NCBI RefSeq assembly: GCF_900129935.1
Contig: NZ_FQXJ01000004.1
Span: 62,001-126,000 of the forward strand
Origin: Desulfosporosinus lacus DSM 15449
GTDB taxonomy: Bacteria; Bacillota; Desulfitobacteriia; Desulfitobacteriales; Desulfitobacteriaceae
Direction of reading: 5' to 3'
DNA: 64,000 bases
The position numbers and the translations under genes were made by a program. This document shows positions 56,059 through 64,000 of the stretch, in pieces. Each line of letters starts with the position of its first letter. The first letter of the stretch is position 1. The notes under the pieces were generated by a model. That model was not told where the DNA came from. It saw nothing but the letters and a program-made list of their open reading frames with translations, and did no database searches.

Positions 56059-56784
56059 TTATTCCAATCGGCAAAATTCTTTACGCAATCTGCGAATTAT
56101 CCGTTTCTCGAGCCTTGAAATATAGGACTGAGAGATCCCCAAACGATCGGCTACTTCTTTTTGAGTCTTTTCTACACCATCATCCAGACCAAACCTTAGT
56201 TCCATGATGACCTTTTCTCTATTCGTCAACCTGCCCATTGCTAAATGCAACAGTTGGCGGTCCACCTGTTCCTCAATGGGCTTCGAGATAATGTCATTTT
56301 CAGTACCTAATACATCTGATAAAAGTAATTCGTTTCCATCCCAGTCGATATTTAAAGGCTCATCAAAAGACACTTCTGACCGTGTTTTATTGTTACGTCT
56401 AAGATACATCAAAATCTCATTTTCAATACACCGTGAAGCATAGGTCGCCAGCTTGATTTTCTTCTGTGGATCAAATGTATTAACCGCTTTAATTAGTCCA
56501 ATGGTGCCAATAGACACAAGATCTTCAATCCCAATGCCTGTATTCTCGAATTTACGAGCAATATAAACCACAAGACGCAGGTTCCGTTCAATCAAAATAT
56601 CTCGAATTGAACCATCTCCCATTTCCAAGCGCTCTAAGAGAACCCCTTCTTCGTCCGAGTTAAGTGGTGGGGGTAGGGCTTCACTGCTTCCAACATAATA
56701 GATTCCACTAACTCCAAAGACCTTTTGAAGAAGCATGACCCATAGGCGTCTTGCCTTACCTTGAAAACTTCTCCACCACTTCAT
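56059..56784 (-). CDS. sigE: RNA polymerase sporulation sigma factor SigE (pro-sigma-E)
   Basis: This 241-residue mother-cell sigma factor has the hydrophobic pro-sequence (about 1-30) removed by SpoIIGA, ending near [13 protein letters not shown]. Region 2.2 [19 protein letters not shown] and region 4 [20 protein letters not shown] are nearly identical to Bacillus SigE. ATG at 56784 has GGTGGAG at 9 bp; an upstream frame overlaps spoIIGA. Confidence 0.97.
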   Translation of the reverse strand: MKWWRSFQGKARRLWVMLLQKVFGVSGIYYVGSSEALPPPLNSDEEGVLLERLEMGDGSIRDILIERNLRLVVYIARKFENTGIGIEDLVSIGTIGLIKAVNTFDPQKKIKLATYASRCIENEILMYLRRNNKTRSEVSFDEPLNIDWDGNELLLSDVLGTENDIISKPIEEQVDRQLLHLAMGRLTNREKVIMELRFGLDDGVEKTQKEVADRLGISQSYISRLEKRIIRRLRKEFCRLE

Positions 56785-56788
56785 TTCA

Positions 56789-57703
56789 TTAATCTCCACC
56801 TCTCTGCACATGTTCTGGGTGTAGTAACGCTTGGTATTCACCCTCTGAGCTTAACACTTGCCTGACAAGTGCCACGGTAGCATGGATTTGCCGAGATCCT
56901 TTGTTACTAAAACACGTCACACGCTCAGGTCTTATCCCTAGCAGCCAGCTTTGACTATCAATAGCTTGGAAGGGGATGAAAACAAGACGTTTTACTAAAA
57001 TAGGATTGACCTTCCATAATAATGGCCATGGATCTGCGTAATCCTTCCAAGGAATATCTAGGAATGCTCTGATGTTATCCGGCATAGCACCTACCGCGAC
57101 CTCCTCTTCCAGAAGAATCACTGGGGACCCTGTTAATGGATCTCTCAAATGATTGCCAGTATCCAGTAACGCTTTTATTTGCACGACCCCATGTTCTTCT
57201 CCGCCAAAGTTGATCTCCAAATCGTAGATATTTCGCCCTAGAATAGATTTCCTTTCCTGCCAACGTTGCCAAAGACGTTGTAAAAACCACCAACCGATTG
57301 CCCCTAAAGGAATAATCCAAAAATTGTTGATAACCAGAGTTAATCGTTCTCCACCTAGCCCGCCATCAAATTGGGTCCACCCCCATAAAGCATAGACAAA
57401 TCCGCCAAGCCCTGCCGAAAGAAGCCAAAAACCTGTTAGCGCCTTAAGAAACACATTTAGTCTCCTTGTCGGAAAAGCAACTAAAATCATAAGAAACGGA
57501 ATGATCCATTTAATCAAAACGGTCCACTGTGGAGCTGAATAACCGGTTAAAACTACTGGAATTTCGCCGAGCAAAACCGCCATCAGGATTCGGCTTGGAC
57601 GGATCCTAATGTTGAGAAGTCGACCGAGAACGTTAAGCAGAAGAGTGTCCATTCCTCCATTGATGAGAATAACCAGATCGAGATAGGTCTCTGCAACGCT
57701 CAT
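56789..57703 (-). CDS. spoIIGA: Sporulation sigma-E factor-processing peptidase SpoIIGA
   Basis: This 304-residue membrane aspartyl protease cleaves pro-sigma-E after a forespore signal. Five hydrophobic segments occupy residues 5-150, followed by the protease domain with the catalytic motif [16 protein letters not shown] near 180. ATG at 57703 has AAAGGA at 8 bp. It is 4 bp from sigE. Confidence 0.95.
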   Translation of the reverse strand: MSVAETYLDLVILINGGMDTLLLNVLGRLLNIRIRPSRILMAVLLGEIPVVLTGYSAPQWTVLIKWIIPFLMILVAFPTRRLNVFLKALTGFWLLSAGLGGFVYALWGWTQFDGGLGGERLTLVINNFWIIPLGAIGWWFLQRLWQRWQERKSILGRNIYDLEINFGGEEHGVVQIKALLDTGNHLRDPLTGSPVILLEEEVAVGAMPDNIRAFLDIPWKDYADPWPLLWKVNPILVKRLVFIPFQAIDSQSWLLGIRPERVTCFSNKGSRQIHATVALVRQVLSSEGEYQALLHPEHVQRGGD

Positions 57704-57872
57704 CTGGTACATCCTTTCCATTCGCTTCTCTAAAAATTATATCTGAAATGTGAAGTAAAACCTGTCGCTTTCCGGGAGGTATAAATGGATATTTTAGGAA
57801 AAACAGTACGAGTGGTGTAGTTTTTTACCCATGAAGCGTATTCGTCGACAGGATACTCAAGCTTGCGCGTAA

Positions 57873-57960
57873 GATAGTCTCTAGTGGAGATTATCGCCGA
57901 AAGCGCACGGCCCGTAACGAATACTATTGCGCTGAGGATAGACTTATGCTCCATAGACGA
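57873..57960. repeat. Structured repeat element C, copy 2
   Basis: GATAGTCTC pairs with GAGATTATC with one G-U pair, followed by GCCG and a tail GCGCTGAGGATAGACTTATG-CTCCATAG. These align with copy 1 at 35793-35880; two stem pairs are C-G here but G-C there. Confidence 0.5.
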
Positions 57961-57996
57961 ATACATTCGCGCCGTAGGATGGGCTCTACTCATTAG

Positions 57997-58060
57997 CCAC
58001 TAAATGTTTCCTAATGGGAGGGCGGCGGCTCAGCGAAAGCCTCCACTGGAGGCTTTCTTC
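57997..58060. repeat. Structured repeat element B, copy 2
   Basis: The unit runs from CTAAATGTTTCCTAATGGGA to the hairpin GAAAGCCTCC-ACT-GGAGGCTTTC. The same unit is nested in element A at 26151-26207. Confidence 0.65.
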
Positions 58061-58121
58061 ACTCAAGCTGAACAAGGAACTCCACTTATAGAAACATGAG
58101 CCTTCTTTGAATTGACGAAAA

Positions 58122-58165
58122 ACCTGTTTAGAAAAACCTAATGGTCTATTCCAAACAGGTAAGTT
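58122..58165 (-). terminator. Orphan terminator-like hairpin
   Basis: On the minus strand ACCTGTTT pairs with AAACAGGT, with further GAA/TTC and ACC/GGT pairs, followed by TTTTTCG. No minus-strand gene ends here. Confidence 0.5.
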
Positions 58166-58537
58166 TACATAATTGCTGATCCACACCAATTATTTCAGCT
58201 TAAATTATCCTCAGAAAGGCAGCTGGCTAAAGATGTGCCCTGAAATTATAAGTAATAAATAACAAGTCGATGAAGCGCCCGTGAACAAGCTATATATAAT
58301 AACTTTTTGTCCATAAGAGTTAAGTAGTTCTCCTCTTCCCCCCCAAAAATGATGACAACATCAGATTCTTTCATTAACTTCGACCTAGAATAGTTAACCT
58401 TAAAACCATCTTATTGAAATATAATCGAGTACGTGTTATTGTAAATTTATAATCTTTTAACTATTCATTATACTTTTTAAATCATTTTCTTAGTTAGAGT
58501 TAGTAATTAACGATTAATTTAAAGGAGGTAGATGATC

Positions 58538-60157
58538 GTGGCTGGAAATATAAAAGTAAATTTTACTCAGAAGAAACGTGGATTAGATACCATCAATCGT
58601 ATAGCAAAAGAATTAGAGGTCGTCTTAGACCAATCTAATGATTGGGAAAGTGCCCGGAGACCACTAAGGGAAGCAATCGATCGGAATCTTGAAAACAATG
58701 AGTTTTTATTGCTTTGTGATTTAAATGGATTGGCCTTAATTCACTCAAACCGTTTAAGAGAAGGTATTATCTTTAACAATGATATTGAACTAAAAGCCGC
58801 TCAATGCACTCAACCCATTACTCAGATTTATCATCGCAACACTGGAGAGGTTTTACTTGACGTTGCAAGTCCAGTTTTCGTCAAAGGAGATCATATCTAT
58901 GCCGTTCGTCTAGGTATGCCCCTACATAAAGTACAACTTGGCAAACAAGTGTTTTCCGGAACACTCCCCGTTCTTTTTCTCGGTGGAGCATGGATTATCT
59001 TAAGCTCTTTTTCACCGGTGTCCGTCATCTCTTCTGCCATAGCTCTAGGAGCCCAAATTGTTTATAGTGCATGGCTAAAAAACAGAGTTGCAACTGCCCT
59101 GCGTGAAACCTTTAAAGTGACTAAAGCCATCGCAAAAGGGAATTTAAAAGTTCTGGCCAAAGCTCATACCGACGATGAATTAGGAAATCTATCCTATGAA
59201 GTAAATAAAGTATCCCTCGGCATGAAGTCTATCATCATGGATTTAGCTTCCTTTTCTGAACGCGCCCAAAAAATGAGCCATACTCAAGCATCCCATGCCC
59301 AAATATCCGCCGAAAACCAAGAAACTTTGGCGGCTACTTTAGAAGAATTCAGCGCAGGGGCTACCGATCAAATTCAGGGGATGCAAATGTCTCAAAAGCA
59401 AGTGGATGAGATCCAATCCGCTTCCCAATGCATCTTAACAAGTACTCAGGAAGTTCTTTCCTTGACTACATCAGCTAAAACAACAAGTCAGGAAGGAACC
59501 TTCGCGGTTAATGAAGCGATTCGCGAGATGAGCATTATCTATCAAGTAACCGAGCAAGCCAATGATTCTATACTGGGATTAGCTGAGCAGGCGCAAAAAA
59601 TCGGGGATATCATTTCTGTGATTAATGGCATCTCTGACCAAACCAATTTATTAGCCTTGAACGCAGCGATTGAAGCTGCCAGAGCAGGAGAACACGGCAG
59701 AGGATTCGCCGTTGTTGCAGAAGAGGTCAGAAAGCTGGCAGACAGCTCTGCTTATTCTTCACGTCAAATTATGGAGCTCATTTCTAGTGTTCAAGGAATG
59801 GTCGATACAACTGTAGATAAAATAAGTCAAGGCATGGGCGAGGTCAACCGTGGGAAAGAGGTAATCGAAAAGGCCGGACAAGCAATCACATCTCTTGACG
59901 AGGTGATCAATGCGACTTCTTATAAAGTAGAAACAAACCTACAAAATGCCGATCGCTTATTAAACCAGAGTGAACTTTTAGCTCAAACTCAACGGCAAGC
60001 TACAACAATTGCAACTCAATTCGCCGAAGGAGCAACTCAAGCAGCGGCAACTGTAGAACAACAAATGATTTCAACTAAAGAAATCGCCATGATTTCTACA
60101 GAATTAGCCAAAACTTCCGCTCACTTGCACCAAGTTATCCAGCGTTTTGAAGTTTAA
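58538..60157 (+). CDS. Methyl-accepting chemotaxis protein with cytoplasmic sensor and membrane hairpin
   Basis: This protein of about 539 residues has an N-terminal soluble region (about 1-140, [16 protein letters not shown] and [17 protein letters not shown]) that resembles a small Cache/PAS-like fold. Two closely spaced hydrophobic stretches follow (about 145-190), then HAMP (about 195-245), then a methyl-accepting coiled coil with the conserved hairpin tip [20 protein letters not shown] near 365. Because there is no N-terminal membrane segment, the sensor would be cytoplasmic, as in Aer. GTG at 58538 has GGAGG at 9 bp; ATG at 58532 is too close. Confidence 0.88.
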   Translation: MAGNIKVNFTQKKRGLDTINRIAKELEVVLDQSNDWESARRPLREAIDRNLENNEFLLLCDLNGLALIHSNRLREGIIFNNDIELKAAQCTQPITQIYHRNTGEVLLDVASPVFVKGDHIYAVRLGMPLHKVQLGKQVFSGTLPVLFLGGAWIILSSFSPVSVISSAIALGAQIVYSAWLKNRVATALRETFKVTKAIAKGNLKVLAKAHTDDELGNLSYEVNKVSLGMKSIIMDLASFSERAQKMSHTQASHAQISAENQETLAATLEEFSAGATDQIQGMQMSQKQVDEIQSASQCILTSTQEVLSLTTSAKTTSQEGTFAVNEAIREMSIIYQVTEQANDSILGLAEQAQKIGDIISVINGISDQTNLLALNAAIEAARAGEHGRGFAVVAEEVRKLADSSAYSSRQIMELISSVQGMVDTTVDKISQGMGEVNRGKEVIEKAGQAITSLDEVINATSYKVETNLQNADRLLNQSELLAQTQRQATTIATQFAEGATQAAATVEQQMISTKEIAMISTELAKTSAHLHQVIQRFEV

Positions 60158-60172
60158 TAATTTAGAGCTTTT

Positions 60173-60216
60173 AAACAGCGGGGCAGATCCATCGAATGGA
60201 TCTGCCCCGCTGTTTA
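60173..60216 (+). terminator. Terminator of the chemoreceptor gene
   Basis: AAACAGCGGGGCAGATCCAT pairs perfectly with its complement around TCGA and is followed by a T-rich tail. Confidence 0.9.
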
Positions 60217-60422
60217 TTTAACCCTAAATATTGATTTTCAAGGATCTTATTGAGCTCTTCCTCAATTTTACCGTCTATTTATTATTGAAGTCAGCTCCAG
60301 TCTGCCTATAAAAACCATATCCTCTGCGAATAAAGTGAAAAACGAGGCGCAATAATAATTCGCGTCTTTAAATACAATGTAACGCTCCTAACAAAATTGC
60401 ATCTCGTTTTGCATGATTTAAA

Positions 60423-61484
60423 TTAACGTCTGCGTCTAAGAAACTCCGGGATATCAACATCCCCTTCTTTTGATACCGTCTTGATGATATTCTCTTGAAC
60501 CTTTCCGGGTGCCGAACCAAAACCAGCCCACTGCTGATCAAATCCGGTGGCAATAACTGTAACTCTGAGTTCCTCCTTAAGGTCCTCGTCGATAACCGCT
60601 CCAAAAATGATATTCGCCTCAGGATCAGCCGCTTCCGCAATAATACCTGCCGCTTCGTTCACCTCAAAGAGAGTTAAATTTGTTCCTCCCGTTATGTTGA
60701 GCAGTACACCTTTGGCACCTTCGATCGAAGTTTCCAGCAGAGGACTGGAAATTGCTTTTCTGGCCGCATCAGCTGCACGATTTTCTCCCGTTGCCTGACC
60801 AATCCCCATTAAGGCTGAACCCGTATTGGACATAATAGTCTTCACGTCAGCGAAATCCAAGTTTATTAAACCCGGAACCGCAATTAGATCTGAGATACCT
60901 TGAACCCCTTGTCTCAAAACATCATCTGCAATACGAAAAGCCTCATGGATTGTAGTATGCTTGTCCACCACTTGCAACAAACGATCATTTGGGATTGTAA
61001 TAAGCGTATCCACTTTACTCTTAAGTTCGGCGATCCCTTTTTCCGCCTGCATAGCACGTTTACGCCCTTCAAAGGTGAATGGACGAGTGACTACCCCTAC
61101 CGTCAGAGCTCCCATTTCTTTAGCAACTTCTGCAACAATAGGCGCAGCCCCAGTACCAGTACCTCCTCCCATTCCTGCAGTGACGAAGACCATATCTGCT
61201 CCCTTTAAGACTTTAGCCAGTTCTTCTCGGCTTTCTTCTGCTGCTTTAGCACCAATTTCCGGGTTCGCTCCAGCCCCAAGCCCCTTGGTCAATTTTATCC
61301 CTATTTGGACTTTTTCCCCTGCACGGGAGAGTTGTAAAGCCTGTGAGTCAGTGTTTACTGTAACGAAATCTACCCCTTGTAAGCCAGCGGTAATCATACG
61401 GTTAACCGCGTTGTTTCCACCACCGCCAACACCAATAACCTTAATTTCTGCAAATTGGTTTAAGTCTGTATCAAATTCCAGCAT
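60423..61484 (-). CDS. ftsZ: Cell division protein FtsZ
   Basis: This 353-residue tubulin-like GTPase forms the Z ring. It has [14 protein letters not shown] near residue 18 and the GTP-binding [18 protein letters not shown] near 104. The C-terminus ends [11 protein letters not shown], the conserved tip that binds membrane tethers. No ftsA lies upstream as in Bacillus; the sbp gene precedes it across a 322-bp spacer. A minor hairpin at 60340-60375 may terminate it. Confidence 0.98.
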   Translation of the reverse strand: MLEFDTDLNQFAEIKVIGVGGGGNNAVNRMITAGLQGVDFVTVNTDSQALQLSRAGEKVQIGIKLTKGLGAGANPEIGAKAAEESREELAKVLKGADMVFVTAGMGGGTGTGAAPIVAEVAKEMGALTVGVVTRPFTFEGRKRAMQAEKGIAELKSKVDTLITIPNDRLLQVVDKHTTIHEAFRIADDVLRQGVQGISDLIAVPGLINLDFADVKTIMSNTGSALMGIGQATGENRAADAARKAISSPLLETSIEGAKGVLLNITGGTNLTLFEVNEAAGIIAEAADPEANIIFGAVIDEDLKEELRVTVIATGFDQQWAGFGSAPGKVQENIIKTVSKEGDVDIPEFLRRRR

Positions 61485-61806
61485 TTAGGCTTTAACCCCC
61501 TCGCTCATTCTTACCTGCAATATCTTTAACAATACAGGTTATCTTAATATTCATCTGTGCCGTCCCAACGCCCCATGTGTAAAGTCCACCCTCTGTTACT
61601 GCTAAAAAATCCAACTTCTACTGATAAAAAACATGTGCGTTAAACACGCTCATAAACATTATAAAACAGCTTCTTTTAATACACACAACATTACAAATTC
61701 TATATCCATATGCCGTAACCCTTTTTTTTAAGATAAAAATTTCTCTGAAGTTTGTTGGCATCTTCTTCAAGCAGAACAGCAATCAATATAAGACAGTAAA
61801 TTGCCT
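61485..61806. other. 322-bp spacer upstream of ftsZ
   Basis: The spacer is AT-rich with no gene. The presumed ftsZ promoters lie here but no clear -35/-10 pair was found. A GCGTGTTTAACGC partial dyad near 61640 is the only structure noted. Confidence 0.5.
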
Positions 61807-62136
61807 TTATTTTCTAATGAGATGACGTCGTATACTTCCTAAATTTTGGAATATTCTCACCCCAAATGCGACCACCGCTGCTAAGTAAAGATCAACACCC
61901 ATGCGGTCTCCGACGTACGCCAATAGAGCTGCAAGAAGCATATTACTAAAGAAACCTGTCAAGAATACTGTGCTGTCGAAATGATCCTCTTGAGCAGAGC
62001 GTATCCCCCCTAAGACGGAGTCTAATGCTGCGAGGATTCCAACAGATAGGTATTTGGCATATTCAATTGGGACTGAAAACGGGCTTACATACCCAATCGC
62101 CAATCCTAAAACTAAGCCTAATAAGGGTAACCACAT
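61807..62136 (-). CDS. sbp: Small basic protein homologue (DUF1290)
   Basis: This protein of about 109 residues has three or four membrane segments, WLPLLGLVLGLAIGYVSPF first. The conserved core SVGILAALDSVLGGIRSAQE and a short basic tail (RRHLIRK) identify the family. Its gene next to ftsZ is conserved but its function is unknown. ATG at 62136 has AGGAGG at 10 bp; a TTG 6 bp earlier is less likely. Confidence 0.9.
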   Translation of the reverse strand: MWLPLLGLVLGLAIGYVSPFSVPIEYAKYLSVGILAALDSVLGGIRSAQEDHFDSTVFLTGFFSNMLLAALLAYVGDRMGVDLYLAAVVAFGVRIFQNLGSIRRHLIRK

Positions 62137-62155
62137 TTCCAAAGATCCTCCTGAC

Positions 62156-62881
62156 TTAGCGGCCGATTACTGGTTTTGCCGCCGTAAAATCAATATAGCG
62201 CACCCCTTGTTGAATTGAAGTATACCCATTATCGCTTATAAGCTGATAAAGGGCCTGTAATTTATCTGCCCAGTCATTGGCTTGTCCTAGTCGGACTTCC
62301 ACACCACTAGTCAGAAACAACGTTATTTGTTCAATAGCATTGACGTTTAACTCCCCAATCTGAATAACTAATTCTGGCGGAGCTTGTCCAAGCAAGCGCA
62401 AGGCTGCGGTAAGAAGAGGATTCGCTAGATTTTGCCCCGGTCCAACTGTATCCGAAAGCTCGATTCCACTAATCACCGGATAATCACTTTTAGGCCAACT
62501 CTCTAAACGGCGTAAAAAGGTCCCTTCAGAATCCACCTCTAATACTCCCTTGGGGACTACGACCAAGGCAGCGGGGGTTCGTTCTGTCACTTGTATAACA
62601 AGGGTCTGAGGTAACTTTCTCTGAAATTGGATACTTTTTACGAGTGGATGTAAGGAAATTTTATACTCGAGGGCCTTTCGATCAAAGAGTAATAGGTTTT
62701 GCCCCTGAATCCCGTCAGATAATTTTAGAATTTCATTCTCTGTGATCAGATTTGTCCCTTGCACACTAACTCGTTGAACAGCAAAAGCATTAGAGCGCAA
62801 AAAGAGCGCCAAACCCAGGGAAAGGAGAATCGTCAAGACTGTGACATAGAGAAAGGACGTATTCATTTTCTTGGGTTCCAT
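62156..62881 (-). CDS. divIB: Cell division protein DivIB/FtsQ
   Basis: This 241-residue bitopic protein has a membrane segment (about 10-30) and a POTRA domain (about 35-100; FAVQRVSVQGTNLITENEIL), then an FtsQ-type domain with VLEVDSEGTFLRRL. It stabilises the divisome with DivIC and FtsL. It is between murA and sbp. Confidence 0.94.
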   Translation of the reverse strand: MEPKKMNTSFLYVTVLTILLSLGLALFLRSNAFAVQRVSVQGTNLITENEILKLSDGIQGQNLLLFDRKALEYKISLHPLVKSIQFQRKLPQTLVIQVTERTPAALVVVPKGVLEVDSEGTFLRRLESWPKSDYPVISGIELSDTVGPGQNLANPLLTAALRLLGQAPPELVIQIGELNVNAIEQITLFLTSGVEVRLGQANDWADKLQALYQLISDNGYTSIQQGVRYIDFTAAKPVIGR

Positions 62882-62979
62882 ATTGGTATGTTCCTCCTTG
62901 TTCCAAGTATAACGAATACAATCCTATTCTGCTATGTCTTTTTGAATATTTTCTTAGCAAAATAAAATTTTCTTTTAAA

Positions 62980-64000
62980 TTATAGATCCAAAGGTGTCTC
63001 ACTTCTACCTTTTTTAGAGACACGTAGCAACTTTGCCCCCAAATGACAGTATTTCTCTTCTAATTTTTCGTAACCACGGTCAATATAATCCACCTTTTCG
63101 AGAACAGTTGCTTCTTCTGCGGCTAAGGCTGCCAAGAAGAGCGCCGCTCCTGCCCGAAGATCCGTCGCCTCGACAAAAGCCCCGTCAAGCGATTTAACTC
63201 CACGAATAATGGCTGTTCTTCCTTCAACAGTAATTTGAGCTCCCATACGACGTAGCTCATCTACATGTTGAAAGCGATTTTCAAAGATTGTTTCGGTAAT
63301 AATACTTGTTCCCTCCGCACTGGAGAGCATGGCCATAAACTGTGGTTGCATATCCGTGGGAAATCCCGGATAAGGCATTGTTTTAAGGTCCACACCTCGA
63401 ATTCCTCCCTGTTGCTTAACGCGAACGGAATCATCTAAAAGTGTAACAGATGCTCCAGCCTGCCGCAATTTTGCAATTACAGGTTCTAAATGTTCTGGGA
63501 TAACATTTTCTATGACTACATCTCCTTTGGTCATGACCGCCGCTATCATATGGGTCCCTGCTTCGATTCGATCTGGTATGACTGTATGTTCAGCGGGATG
63601 GAGCGCACCTACTCCGTCAACCCTTAAAACATCCATTCCGGCTCCGCGCACTTTTGCTCCCATTTTATTTAAGAAGTTTTGCAAATCCACTATTTCCGGC
63701 TCACGTGCAGCATTTCGAATGACTGTAGTCCCTTTGGCTAAAACTGCGGCCATCATAATGTTCTCCGTGGCTCCAACACTGGGAACATCTAAGTAAACGT
63801 CAGCTCCTTGAAGATGATCCGCCCATGCTTCAATATACCCATGTTTTTCTTTAACTCTTACTCCAAGAAGTTGCAGGCCTTTTATATGTTGATCCATCGG
63901 ACGGGAACCAATAGCACATCCACCGGGTCTGGAGATTTTTACCCGTCCATATCGAGCTAATAAAGGACCCAAGATAAGGTTAGAAGCACGCATTTGCCGC
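62980..64000 (-). CDS. murA: UDP-N-acetylglucosamine 1-carboxyvinyltransferase, 5' end cut by window edge
   Basis: About 339 residues of this enzyme are visible, reading from the right edge. The conserved MRASNLILGPLLARYGR and the catalytic cysteine in ISRPGGCAIGSRPMD are present, as is the C-terminal VDYIDRGYEKLEEK. It adds enolpyruvate to UDP-GlcNAc, the first step of peptidoglycan synthesis. The frame is open to the window edge (Arg-Gln precedes the first visible Met), so roughly 80 N-terminal residues lie outside. Confidence 0.96.
   Translation of the reverse strand, partial: RQMRASNLILGPLLARYGRVKISRPGGCAIGSRPMDQHIKGLQLLGVRVKEKHGYIEAWADHLQGADVYLDVPSVGATENIMMAAVLAKGTTVIRNAAREPEIVDLQNFLNKMGAKVRGAGMDVLRVDGVGALHPAEHTVIPDRIEAGTHMIAAVMTKGDVVIENVIPEHLEPVIAKLRQAGASVTLLDDSVRVKQQGGIRGVDLKTMPYPGFPTDMQPQFMAMLSSAEGTSIITETIFENRFQHVDELRRMGAQITVEGRTAIIRGVKSLDGAFVEATDLRAGAALFLAALAAEEATVLEKVDYIDRGYEKLEEKYCHLGAKLLRVSKKGRSETPLDL

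Larger units (their letters stand above)
57704..58537. other. 834-bp spacer between spoIIGA and the chemoreceptor, rich in repeats
   Basis: No credible gene is seen. The spacer contains element C copy 2 (57873-57960), element B copy 2 (57997-58060), a fragment resembling element A (58061-58095), a minus-oriented terminator-like hairpin (58122-58165) and an AT-rich stretch (58200-58520) that should carry the chemoreceptor promoter. A ten-codon frame with a good ribosome-binding site at 57784-57816 is probably chance. Confidence 0.65.

Noticed and set aside
57784..57816. A ten-codon plus-strand frame with GGGAGGT before ATG
   Set aside because: It is too short to support as a gene and lies in a structured spacer; probably chance.
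57730..57993. An 87-codon minus-strand frame upstream of spoIIGA
   Set aside because: It coincides with repeat element C, lacks a ribosome-binding site and has no protein-like pattern.
60961..61488. A 175-codon open frame on the plus strand opposite ftsZ
   Set aside because: It is a shadow of the well-supported ftsZ reading frame; it has no ribosome-binding site and gives low-complexity Ser/Pro/Ala protein.

Overview
The window comes from an endospore-forming, low-to-mid G+C Firmicute of the Peptococcaceae type (Desulfitobacterium/Desulfosporosinus-like). This is inferred from gene order, from spoIIGA-sigE-sigG, SepF, DivIVA and YlmH, from a class 1B dihydroorotate dehydrogenase (PyrD+PyrK), from a two-subunit glycine decarboxylase, and from T-box, glycine-riboswitch and PyrR control. 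No tRNA, rRNA, CRISPR array, prophage or complete insertion sequence was seen.

Layout, left to right. (1) 1-6.9 kb: the 5' end of priA; a uracil permease behind a PyrR attenuator; a phenylacetate-CoA ligase/ACT pair; and an AT-rich GntR-ABC transporter operon with a clear promoter and dyad operator. (2) 7-11.4 kb (minus): yicC-remA-gmk-rpoZ-coaBC-metK, an almost overlapping housekeeping operon that normally continues into priA; here block (1) separates them. (3) 11.8-22.7 kb: dapF, a Ca2+-type P-ATPase, rqcH, and accessory genes (Cys-rich pentapeptide protein, DUF1801, DUF1287, alkaline-phosphatase superfamily, a membrane protein). A small broken gene here is interrupted by a perfect palindrome. 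(4) 22.8-35.6 kb (minus): lspA-rluD, then pyrR-pyrB-pyrC-carA-carB-pyrK-pyrD-pyrF-pyrE, the complete UMP pathway, with PyrR attenuators before pyrR and pyrB. (5) 35.9-43.99 kb (minus): a DksA-like protein, DUF5665, pduL, comB, and gcvT-gcvH-gcvPA-gcvPB under a tandem glycine riboswitch. (6) 44-57.7 kb (minus): T-box/ileS and the ylm/sporulation cluster (divIVA, ylmH, yggT, sepF, yggS, a HlyD-like protein, a PhoR/PhoB-type two-component pair, pgeF, ylmC, sigG, sigE, spoIIGA). (7) 58.5-64 kb: a chemoreceptor on the plus strand, then the end of the division/cell-wall cluster (ftsZ, sbp, divIB, murA) on the minus strand, with no ftsA between sbp and ftsZ.

The least explained material lies in the spacers. 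At least three short structured repeat families (called A, B and C here) recur between genes. B is nested inside A at 26.1 kb. Stem positions in A and C differ between copies by compensatory changes. A 7-bp-periodic TTCGNNN repeat family and a TTCGAGATTAGA-containing family also occupy spacers. A 62-bp perfect palindrome at 19.46 kb looks like a small insertion in a former reading frame, because removing 52 bp restores that frame. Three PyrR-type leaders tie the relocated uracil permease to the pyr operon. Functions are inferred from protein motifs read by eye; no database search was run.
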